Below are positions 1 through 9,693 of a stretch of DNA of 34,929 bases, in pieces. The stretch spans positions 1 to 34,929 of the forward strand of contig JAJPKH010000088.1 of the NCBI GenBank assembly GCA_021323795.1, given 5' to 3'. This stretch comes from Acidiferrobacteraceae bacterium (GTDB taxonomy: Bacteria > Pseudomonadota > Gammaproteobacteria > Acidiferrobacterales > Sulfurifustaceae). A model generated the notes under the pieces. That model saw only the letters and a program-made list of their open reading frames with translations, made no database searches and was not told where the DNA came from. Positions within the stretch are counted from its first letter, which is position 1; the number at the start of each line of letters is the position of its first letter. Position numbers and translations under genes: made by a program.

Positions 1-3675
<3,675 letters not shown>

Positions 3676-3872
3676 GGTTTTTCGTTAGATACTCTTCGAG
3701 CGAAGTTTACACATATTCCGCCACGGGCCGACATTGCTCGGTCGCTCAAGCGCCTCCGTCCGGGGGGTAGAGAGGCGCGGTTTGTATCCGGGCGTCGGAC
3801 GGGGAAATAAGCTTACTCGTCACGGTTCTAACAGCTGCGCTCCGCCATTACCGGAACCGGCCCGGGTTCTCC

Positions 3873-3895
3873 GCACCTTTTGCGCCGAAAGGTGC
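3873..3895. repeat. Perfect 8-bp hairpin in metH leader
   Basis: GCACCTTT and AAAGGTGC are exact inverted copies around a 7-nt loop. No T-run follows on either strand, so this is not a standard intrinsic terminator. It lies 20 bp from a second, longer hairpin, in the region that would be the metH leader. Confidence 0.6.
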
Positions 3896-3915
3896 CGCTT
3901 TGCGGCGCTCTCGGT

Positions 3916-3940
3916 CCTTGCCGCCCTGCGGGCGGCAAGG
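3916..3940. repeat. Perfect 10-bp hairpin in metH leader
   Basis: CCTTGCCGCC and GGCGGCAAGG are exact inverted copies around a 5-nt loop. There is no T-run on either side. It may be part of a structured leader RNA or a dispersed intergenic palindrome; the window alone cannot decide. Confidence 0.65.
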
Positions 3941-3998
3941 AAGCGAGCACAGGCGCGGGATTTAAAGGGGCGAGCGAAGACCGTGATTCGCCTTGCAG

Positions 3999-4014
3999 TT
4001 GGCCCGATAAATGC
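3999..4014 (+). promoter_or_regulatory. Possible sigma-54 promoter for the ABC binding-protein gene
   Basis: TTGGCCCG, four bases, then ATGC reproduces the -24 GG and -12 GC elements of the RpoN consensus with the required 12-base distance between the GG and GC dinucleotides. It lies about 110 bases before the start of the binding-protein gene. Only the two core dinucleotides and part of the flanks match, so a chance match is possible. Confidence 0.35.
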
Positions 4015-4098
4015 CTATCAAAAGGGGATGGGATACGACTAATCGGCGCCGCTCATCGGGGTCCCGGCGCGGAATTCCGAGTACAACCTTATATATCT

Positions 4099-4114
4099 CT
4101 CCCTAACGAGGGAG
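4099..4114 (+). promoter_or_regulatory. Hairpin covering the Shine-Dalgarno of the ABC binding-protein gene
   Basis: CTCCCT and AGGGAG form a perfect 6-bp stem closed by an AACG tetraloop. The 3' strand of the stem is the first part of the purine-rich ribosome binding site that continues to position 4121, three bases before the ATG. Folding would hide part of the binding site, while the distal GAAAGGG stays free. Confidence 0.4.
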
Positions 4115-4123
4115 GAAAGGGCG

Positions 4124-5290
4124 ATGAAAAAGATTCTTACATCTTTGGCAGTGGGGCTGAGCCTCGGGCTCAGCACGGGCGCGTACGCCGAGCAGGGCGT
4201 AACCGCGGACACGATCGTGGTCGGTCAATCGGCGGCTTTCAGCGGCCCGGCGCAAAAGTTGGGCGAATCGATGCGTGAAGGGGCGCTGCTCTACTTCGAC
4301 CAAGTCAACCGCACGGGCGGCGTGCATGGCCGCAAGATCAAACTGACGTCGCTCGACGACGGGTACGAGCCCGATCGCGCGGTCGCCAACACCAAGAAGC
4401 TAATCGAGCAGGAAAAGGCCTTCGCTTTGTTCGGTTACGTGGGGACGCCCACGAGTTACGCCGTGATGCCGACCGTCACGGAGGCGAAGATCCCGTTCTT
4501 CGGCGCTTTCACCGGCGCCGAGGGTCTGCGCACGCCGTTTAATAAGTACATCTTCAACGTGCGGGCGAGTTACTACCAGGAGACCGAAGCGCTCGTCGCA
4601 TTCCTGGTGAACCACGGCAAGAAGCGGATCGCGGTGTTCTACCAGGACGACGCTTACGGTAAGGCCGGGCTCCAGGGCGTGCAGCTCGCCATGGAGCGCC
4701 GCAAGCTGCCGATCATCGCGCTCGGCACGGTGGAGCGAAATACGGTTGACGTGAACGGCGCCGTCTCGGCCATCGCCAAGGCCAATCCGCAGGCGGTCAT
4801 CATGATCAGCGCCTACAAATCCATCGCCGCGTTTGTCCGCGGGATGAATAAGGCCGGGTCCAAGGCGGAGTACTTAAACGTGTCCTTCGTTGGAAGCGAC
4901 GCGCTGGCGGCCGAGCTCGGGCCCGACAGCCACGGCGTGTATATCTCTCAAGTGGTGCCGTATCCCTGGGACCCGGGGTCCGGAATCGCGGTCGAATTCA
5001 CCGAGCTCGCCAAGAGAACGGCGCCGACCTTGAAGCCGTCGTTCAACAACCTCGAAGGCTATATCTGCGCCAAGCTTTTCGTCGAGGGACTGCGCCGGGC
5101 CGGGCCGAATCTGACGCGCGAGTCGTTCATCAGCGCGCTCGAGTCGTTCCGCGATCTCGACGTCGGGACGTTCAAGGTGACGTTCATGCCGACCAACCAC
5201 AACGGCTCGAACTACGTGGGGCTGACCGTGATTATCGGCAAACAGGGCAGCTTCATGCCGATCTTCAAGACGGAAGTGGTGCGCCGCTAG
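4124..5290 (+). CDS. ABC transporter substrate-binding protein, branched-chain amino acid (LivJ) type
   Basis: This is a 388-residue periplasmic binding protein of the Peripla_BP_6 (Leu/Ile/Val-binding) family. Residues 1-22 form a signal peptide (basic MKK, hydrophobic core, cleavage after AYA). The mature protein starts with the family pattern TIVVGQSAAFSGPAQ, then GALLYFDQVNRTGGVHGRKI and LIEQEKAFALFGYVGTPTS. The ATG has a strong purine-rich ribosome binding site. The ligand cannot be told from sequence; the family binds amino acids, amides, urea or aromatic acids. No permease or ATPase gene lies next to it, so it is an orphan here and must use a transporter encoded elsewhere. Its stop codon overlaps the stop codon of the facing ATP-grasp gene. 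Confidence 0.92.
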   Translation: MKKILTSLAVGLSLGLSTGAYAEQGVTADTIVVGQSAAFSGPAQKLGESMREGALLYFDQVNRTGGVHGRKIKLTSLDDGYEPDRAVANTKKLIEQEKAFALFGYVGTPTSYAVMPTVTEAKIPFFGAFTGAEGLRTPFNKYIFNVRASYYQETEALVAFLVNHGKKRIAVFYQDDAYGKAGLQGVQLAMERRKLPIIALGTVERNTVDVNGAVSAIAKANPQAVIMISAYKSIAAFVRGMNKAGSKAEYLNVSFVGSDALAAELGPDSHGVYISQVVPYPWDPGSGIAVEFTELAKRTAPTLKPSFNNLEGYICAKLFVEGLRRAGPNLTRESFISALESFRDLDVGTFKVTFMPTNHNGSNYVGLTVIIGKQGSFMPIFKTEVVRR

Positions 5291-6315
5291 GCCTCGGCGC
5301 CCGCGGAGCGGCGCGCGAGGCCGAGACCGAGCAGCCGCTGAATAAATTCTTCGTAGGTCATCCCGGCCTTGAGCGCGGAGAGGGTGCAGTCCTCGTCGCG
5401 TGCAATGCCGGGATTCGGGTTCGCTTCCAACACGTAAATCTCGTTTTCGGGCGTCAGGCGCAAGTCCACGCGCGCGTAGCCGTTCATATCGAGCGTGCGG
5501 TAAATGCGTTTGCATAACCGCGCGATCTTTTCGCCCAGGCCGTTCGCCAACGGACGCGCGAATTGGTATTCTACGCCCCAGCGCTTGCGATAGTCCTCGT
5601 TCCATTTGACCCGGTATGTCGCGACCTTCGGCGCGCCCGCGCCGACTTCACCGAAGACGAGCTCGCGTATCGGCAAAATATCGAGCTTGTGGTTGCCGAG
5701 CACGGTGACGTAGAGCTCGCGCCCATCGATGTATTCCTCGGCGATGGCGTCGCCCTGGGTGCGCTCGTGGATCAGCGCCACCCGCTCCAGCAGTTCCGTC
5801 TCGTTTTCCACCACGGAGGCGCGCGCGATCCCGACCGAGCCTTCTTCCATGAGCGACTTGACGATGACGGGGAAGCGCAGCTTGCCGACGCGCTTCGCTT
5901 TGCGCCCGAGCGGGAATTCCAAGAAGCCGGGCACGTTGATGTGGTGGTACGAAAGGAGCTTCTTCGACAGCGCCTTGTCGCGCGCGAGCAGCAGCCCCCG
6001 CGGCGCGCAGCCGGTGTAGGGCACGCGCATCAGCTCCAAGAAGCTCACCACGTAATAATCAAAGGCGCTGATGCCGGCGAAGTCCTCGAGTAGGTTGAAG
6101 GCGATGTGCGGTTTCCATTCCTCGACGGTTTTGCGAATGGGGCCGAGGTCATCGTACACGCCCACCACGCGCACCTCGTGACCGAGCCCGAGGAGCGCGC
6201 TCTTCACGTCATATTCGGTGCGGAATTTCTCCATGCGCGAATCGTCTTTCGCCTTCAGGTCCTCCGGCGGGACGAGCGTGTAATGCACCAGCATCATTAC
6301 GCGCAGCCTCTTCAT
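5287..6315 (-). CDS. ATP-grasp ligase, D-Ala-D-Ala ligase-like
   Basis: The 342-residue protein has the ATP-grasp fold: an N-terminal domain with FNLLEDFAG, an ATP-binding lysine in FPVIVKSL (about K153), the EEYIDGREL segment (193-201), and a C-terminal magnesium site in ARVDLRL (D284) and VLEANPNPG (E298, N300). ATP-grasp ligases activate a carboxylate as acyl phosphate and join it to an amine or thiol. Similarity to Ddl lies in the general fold; a real Ddl would normally sit in the mur-fts cluster, so a peptide or amino acid ligase of unknown substrate is more likely. The ATG at 6315 overlaps the end of the metallopeptidase gene by four bases (ATGA), indicating coupled translation. An open frame extends upstream but encodes a basic, non-conserved-looking sequence and was not used. 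Confidence 0.9.
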   Translation of the reverse strand: MKRLRVMMLVHYTLVPPEDLKAKDDSRMEKFRTEYDVKSALLGLGHEVRVVGVYDDLGPIRKTVEEWKPHIAFNLLEDFAGISAFDYYVVSFLELMRVPYTGCAPRGLLLARDKALSKKLLSYHHINVPGFLEFPLGRKAKRVGKLRFPVIVKSLMEEGSVGIARASVVENETELLERVALIHERTQGDAIAEEYIDGRELYVTVLGNHKLDILPIRELVFGEVGAGAPKVATYRVKWNEDYRKRWGVEYQFARPLANGLGEKIARLCKRIYRTLDMNGYARVDLRLTPENEIYVLEANPNPGIARDEDCTLSALKAGMTYEEFIQRLLGLGLARRSAGAEA

Positions 6316-7394
6316 AGCGATACGCGGAAGCCCCCGGAATGAAGCTTGCTCATGACGAGCATGGTGAGACAGGCGGCGATGTCGGGTTTTATTTCCGCAT
6401 CGGGGCGCGTGACGCGCAGGTCGAGCGCGTCGCAGCGACGGATCATTTCTTTCAGTACCTCGCTGATACGGTAATGGTATTCCGAGGTCCACCGGGCGAC
6501 GATGTCGATGATCTCCGATTTGTTGCGCCTAATATAGTGCGCCGCCGTCTCGTTGGCCTTGTGTTCTTCGGCGTCGGAAAACAGGCGCGACAGATCGACG
6601 TCGAAGAACTCCGGCCGGTCCTTGCCGTAACGCTTTTGTTTTTCCACGTAATACTCCCGCAACGTCATCTTGAGCGAACGCAGCGGCAGTATTTCGCGGC
6701 AGTTGCGCAGCCGCGGCGGCTTCGCGCGGATTTCTTCCATCAGCCGGTCGACATATTCGAGCTTCTTGAGCGCGGGCCAGCCGCGATAGCGCTTGCGCCC
6801 GTCGGAGTTCGGCTTGAGCCACACCGCGAACGTCTCCGCCCAGTCCTCGTGCGGATGCGCCTGCGCGTACCAGTTGCCGAGGTGCAGCACGAAGCGCTTG
6901 CTGTAGGGTCGCGGCACGTAGGTGTCGGGGTAGCGCGCGCTCGAGCGGCCGAAGTGGCGTTGCCAGTCGCGCCGCCGGTGCAGTTGATAGGCGTTCAAGA
7001 GCGCGTGCCCGGCTTCGTGGCGCAGCAGCTTCATGCACTCGGCGGGCGCGCCGCCCTCGACTTCGAGCATGAGCTCGCGTTCAAGGCGCTTCAGCCGCGG
7101 GTGGGCGAGAAAAAACGGAATGGCGACGCCGGGTACGCCGTCGGGGCTGAACCATTCATCCGAAAGCCAGAAGTGCGGGCGGAAATCGAAGCCGCGCTGC
7201 TTGAGCTCGGCGTGGAGACGGCGCGTGCGATGGGCGAGCTCGGTGCCCTCGATGCGCAGCGGCAGGTCGCGGATCCGCACGTTGAGCAAACGGTCGTTCG
7301 ACCATGTCGTCCACGTGCGCGGGATGCGGCGCGCGCGCCGCGTGGCGGAACCGCGCGGCGCGCGTCTCTTTCGGGTGCGGCGTTTGCGCGTCAC
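6312..7394 (-). CDS. Putative zinc-dependent metallopeptidase (zincin)
   Basis: The 360-residue product contains a clear zincin site: RHEAGHALLNAY at residues 125-136, where H126 and H130 would bind zinc and E127 is catalytic. It is followed by HEDWAETFAVW (182-192), whose acidic residue (E187 or E183) would be the third ligand. IRDLPLRIEGT (41-51) looks like the start of the conserved domain. The first 28 residues are about half Arg/Lys, with no signal peptide or membrane segment, so a cytoplasmic location is likely. The GTG start at 7394 has a weak ribosome binding site; TTG or GTG codons at residues 36 and 39 are alternatives. It is the first gene of a two-gene unit with the ATP-grasp ligase, which suggests that the two act on the same peptide or small molecule. 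The substrate is unknown. Confidence 0.82.
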   Translation of the reverse strand: MTRKRRTRKRRAPRGSATRRARRIPRTWTTWSNDRLLNVRIRDLPLRIEGTELAHRTRRLHAELKQRGFDFRPHFWLSDEWFSPDGVPGVAIPFFLAHPRLKRLERELMLEVEGGAPAECMKLLRHEAGHALLNAYQLHRRRDWQRHFGRSSARYPDTYVPRPYSKRFVLHLGNWYAQAHPHEDWAETFAVWLKPNSDGRKRYRGWPALKKLEYVDRLMEEIRAKPPRLRNCREILPLRSLKMTLREYYVEKQKRYGKDRPEFFDVDLSRLFSDAEEHKANETAAHYIRRNKSEIIDIVARWTSEYHYRISEVLKEMIRRCDALDLRVTRPDAEIKPDIAACLTMLVMSKLHSGGFRVSL

Positions 7395-7583
7395 GCGTCA
7401 GCGTTTCCGCGGTTGCGAATAGCTCGTTGATGCACGATGGCCACGGCGCTCCAGGCAACTCCGCCGCCTCGAAAACCAGGAGGCGCCGCATTCCTCAAGG
7501 GGCGCCGAGCGGGTATCGAGACGAACGGGCCGCTCGACCATACGATGATTGCGGTTTATGGGCAAGTCGTTTCGCCCGCGACA

Positions 7584-7602
7584 CGGCCGGCCCGTCCGGC
7601 CG
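7584..7602. repeat. 7-bp GC hairpin in the divergent metallopeptidase/OmpV-like region
   Basis: CGGCCGG and CCGGCCG pair around a 5-nt loop. It sits in the 270-base divergent spacer between the metallopeptidase and the MipA/OmpV-like gene. No T-run follows. The function is unknown. Confidence 0.4.
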
Positions 7603-7664
7603 CTCGTGTAATTTACCGTCGTCGAAACCGGTGAACGTCCGCAGGAAAAACCGATATCATCGGT

Positions 7665-8534
7665 GTGCAGAATAACAACCGGAACGTCACGGTGCTTCGC
7701 TGGTTGATACTGTTGTTGCTGTCGGCATCCCCTACGGTACGGGCGGCGCAGGAGCTGCCGCGTTGGGAAGCGGGTCTCGGCCTCGGCGCGGCGCGGGGAC
7801 CGGATTACCGCGGATCCGACCAATATCGCAATTATCTCCTTCCGATCCCCTATCTGATTTACCGGGGCGAGCGCCTGCGCGCGGACCGTCGCGGCGTGCG
7901 TACCGATCTGTTCCGTGGGGTCAGCACGTCGATCAACATCAACGCGACTATCGGGCTGCCCGCAAGTAGCACACGCAACCAGGCGCGCGCCGGCATGCCG
8001 GACCTCGACTTCACCTTCGAGGCCGGTCCTTCGCTCAATATACGCCTTTACGCCAACGAGGCGCGCGACCGGCTGCTATCGGCGCGCTTGCCGGTACGCG
8101 GAGTGGTCGCGACTAATCTCTCCCGCGCCCAATTCATCGGCTGGGTGTTCGTGCCGCACGTGGCGTACGATCTCTTCAACGTCGGCCCCGATCGCGCATG
8201 GCACGTCGGCTTGAGCGCCGGGCCGATCTTCGCCACCAACAAATACCATGACTATTACTTTGCGGTGCGCCCGGAGTTCGCCACGGCGACTCGTCCGGCG
8301 TACGATGCGCCCGGCGGCTACAGCGGTGCGAGTGTTGGTGTCACCATTACGCGGCGCTATCCTGGCTACTGGGTCGGCGCTTTCGTTCGTTACGATGACC
8401 TGAGCAACGTCGCGTTCGAGGACAGCCCGCTGGTGCGCTCGCGGCGGGCGGTGTTTGCCGGCGTCGCCATCAGCAAAATCATCGCGCGTTCCGACGAACG
8501 CGTGGGCGGTGAAGATACCGAAAAGGAACCTTGA
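7665..8534 (+). CDS. MipA/OmpV family outer membrane protein
   Basis: The product (about 289 residues) has an N-terminal signal peptide (hydrophobic run LRWLILLLLSASPTVRAA) and then the family's opening strand pattern WEAGLGLGAARGPDYRGSDQ, PIPYLIYRGERLRAD and DLFRGV. Alternating hydrophobic/polar strands with aromatic girdles continue to the C-terminal part (VFAGVAISKII), as expected for a small beta-barrel. Known members are OmpV and the MltA-interacting protein MipA; a link to murein synthesis here is not shown. The GTG at 7665 is the first start in frame; GTG at 7692, directly before the signal peptide core, is an alternative, and a TATCAT -10-like box at 7655-7660 makes the later start attractive. 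The TRAP importer genes follow after 61 bases and could be co-transcribed. Confidence 0.85.
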   Translation: MQNNNRNVTVLRWLILLLLSASPTVRAAQELPRWEAGLGLGAARGPDYRGSDQYRNYLLPIPYLIYRGERLRADRRGVRTDLFRGVSTSININATIGLPASSTRNQARAGMPDLDFTFEAGPSLNIRLYANEARDRLLSARLPVRGVVATNLSRAQFIGWVFVPHVAYDLFNVGPDRAWHVGLSAGPIFATNKYHDYYFAVRPEFATATRPAYDAPGGYSGASVGVTITRRYPGYWVGAFVRYDDLSNVAFEDSPLVRSRRAVFAGVAISKIIARSDERVGGEDTEKEP

Positions 8535-8595
8535 ATCGGCGCGCGTCGCGTCCAAGCTCATGGAGTCAATCGTTCTAACCAGCGGAGGAAGAACA

Positions 8596-9552
8596 ATGCG
8601 TCATTTCATAAGACAAGTCAGTGTGACGGTCGCTGCCGCAGCGCTGGTGCTCGTCGTGCCTGCAAAGGCGGCCGAGTTCATCAACGTGCTCACCGGCGGA
8701 ACGAGCGGCGTCTACTATCCCTTGGGCGTCGCGTTGTCGCAGATTTACGGAAAGGCACTGCCGGACGCCAAGGTGCAGGTGCAGGCCACCAAGGCGTCCG
8801 CCGAGAACCTGGCGCTGCTCGAGAGTGGCAAGGGCGAGGTCGCGTTTACCCTCGGCGACGCGCTGTCGGACGCCTGGAAAGGCAACGAAGACGCCGGCTT
8901 CAAAGCCCCGCTCAAGAAGCTGCGCGCGATTGCCGGTATCTATCCGAATTACATCCAGATCGTGGCGAGCGCCGACTCCGGCATAAAGACGCTCGCCGAC
9001 TTGAAAGGCAAACGCATCTCCGTCGGCGCGCCGAAGTCCGGCACCGAGCTGAACGCGCGCGCCATCTTCAAGGCGGCCGGACTTTCTTATAAGGATTTTT
9101 CCCGCGTCGAGTACTTGCCGTTCGGTGAGTCGGTGGAGTTGATCAAGAACCGCCAGCTCGATGTCACGCTGCAATCCGCCGGGCTCGGCGTGGCGTCGCT
9201 GCGCGATCTTGCTACCGCCGTGAAGATCGTGGTGGTGCCGATTCCGGCGGATGTGGTCAAGAAAGTGGGCGATCCCGCGTACCAGCCGGCGGTGATTCCG
9301 GCCAATACCTACGAGGGCCAAAGCACCGGCGTGCAGACTGCCGCGGTGCAGAATTTTCTCGTCACGCACGCAGGCGTGCCGGCGGACACCGTGTACAAGA
9401 TGACGAAGTCCATGTTCGACAACCTCGATCAGTTGGTCGCGGCGCATAAAGCGGCGTCGGGGATCAAGCGCGAGGAGGCGCCCAAGAACACGCCGGTGCC
9501 GTTGCACCCCGGCGCGCAGCGTTATTATCGCGAGCTCGGCCTAATCAAGTAG
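8596..9552 (+). CDS. TRAP transporter substrate-binding protein, TAXI family
   Basis: This is a 318-residue periplasmic receptor of the TAXI class of tripartite ATP-independent transporters. It has a signal peptide (MRHFIRQVSV through PAKA, about 25 residues). The typical opening FINVLTGGTSGVYYPLGVAL follows, then TKASAENLALLESGKGEVAF, ADLKGKRISVGAPKSGTELNA and the ligand-domain pattern LDVTLQSAGLGVASLRDLA. The ATG at 8596 is preceded by a GGAGGAAG ribosome binding site; an upstream in-frame extension into the mipA-like gene was rejected. TAXI receptors pair with fused DctQM permeases, and such a gene follows. Known ligands of the class include glutamate and other dicarboxylates; the ligand here cannot be read from sequence. 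Confidence 0.94.
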   Translation: MRHFIRQVSVTVAAAALVLVVPAKAAEFINVLTGGTSGVYYPLGVALSQIYGKALPDAKVQVQATKASAENLALLESGKGEVAFTLGDALSDAWKGNEDAGFKAPLKKLRAIAGIYPNYIQIVASADSGIKTLADLKGKRISVGAPKSGTELNARAIFKAAGLSYKDFSRVEYLPFGESVELIKNRQLDVTLQSAGLGVASLRDLATAVKIVVVPIPADVVKKVGDPAYQPAVIPANTYEGQSTGVQTAAVQNFLVTHAGVPADTVYKMTKSMFDNLDQLVAAHKAASGIKREEAPKNTPVPLHPGAQRYYRELGLIK

Positions 9553-9587
9553 GGCGTGCAATTATTGTCTCTTTCTAAGGAAGGAAG

Positions 9588-9677
9588 ATGGTGAGGGATC
9601 GGCGTCGCTTTCAACGTTCTTTCACCTCCCGCCCTCGGGAACGAGAGGGAATCAATCGGGAATTCCGGCGCGGATAG
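9588..9677 (+). CDS. Possible 29-codon leader ORF between TAXI receptor and permease
   Basis: An ATG at 9588 follows an AAGGAAGGAAG sequence, the best ribosome binding site in this spacer, and opens a 29-codon frame ending in TAG at 9675. The product is very basic (about 11 Arg) and resembles nothing I know. It is out of frame with the permease gene, whose own start has no visible ribosome binding site. It could be a translational coupling or leader peptide, or a chance frame. Confidence 0.25.
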   Translation: MVRDRRRFQRSFTSRPREREGINREFRRG

Positions 9678-9693
9678 TCGCGCGCCTCCTTTC

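Larger units (their letters stand above)
3676..4123. other. Gene-free divergent region between metH and the ABC binding-protein gene
   Basis: These 448 bases separate two divergently transcribed genes, and I see no credible coding sequence in them. The half nearer metH holds several strong inverted repeats (3756-3762 with 3796-3802, 3873-3895, 3916-3940), so the metH leader may be structured. The half nearer the binding-protein gene holds a possible sigma-54 site and a hairpin over the ribosome binding site. I looked for cobalamin, SAM and SAH riboswitch consensus elements on the metH strand and did not find a convincing one. Confidence 0.6.

Noticed and set aside
3676-4123. Cobalamin, SAM or SAH riboswitch upstream of metH
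   Set aside because: A GAGCGCCGC-like stretch on the metH strand recalls part of the SAH element, but the GCCAGGCTCGG-type partner and the B12 box are missing. A covariance-model search would be needed to revive it.
3734-4278. Overlapping plus-strand open frames before the ABC binding-protein gene
   Set aside because: They run through hairpins and the ribosome binding site of the real gene, lack their own ribosome sites and encode nothing recognisable.
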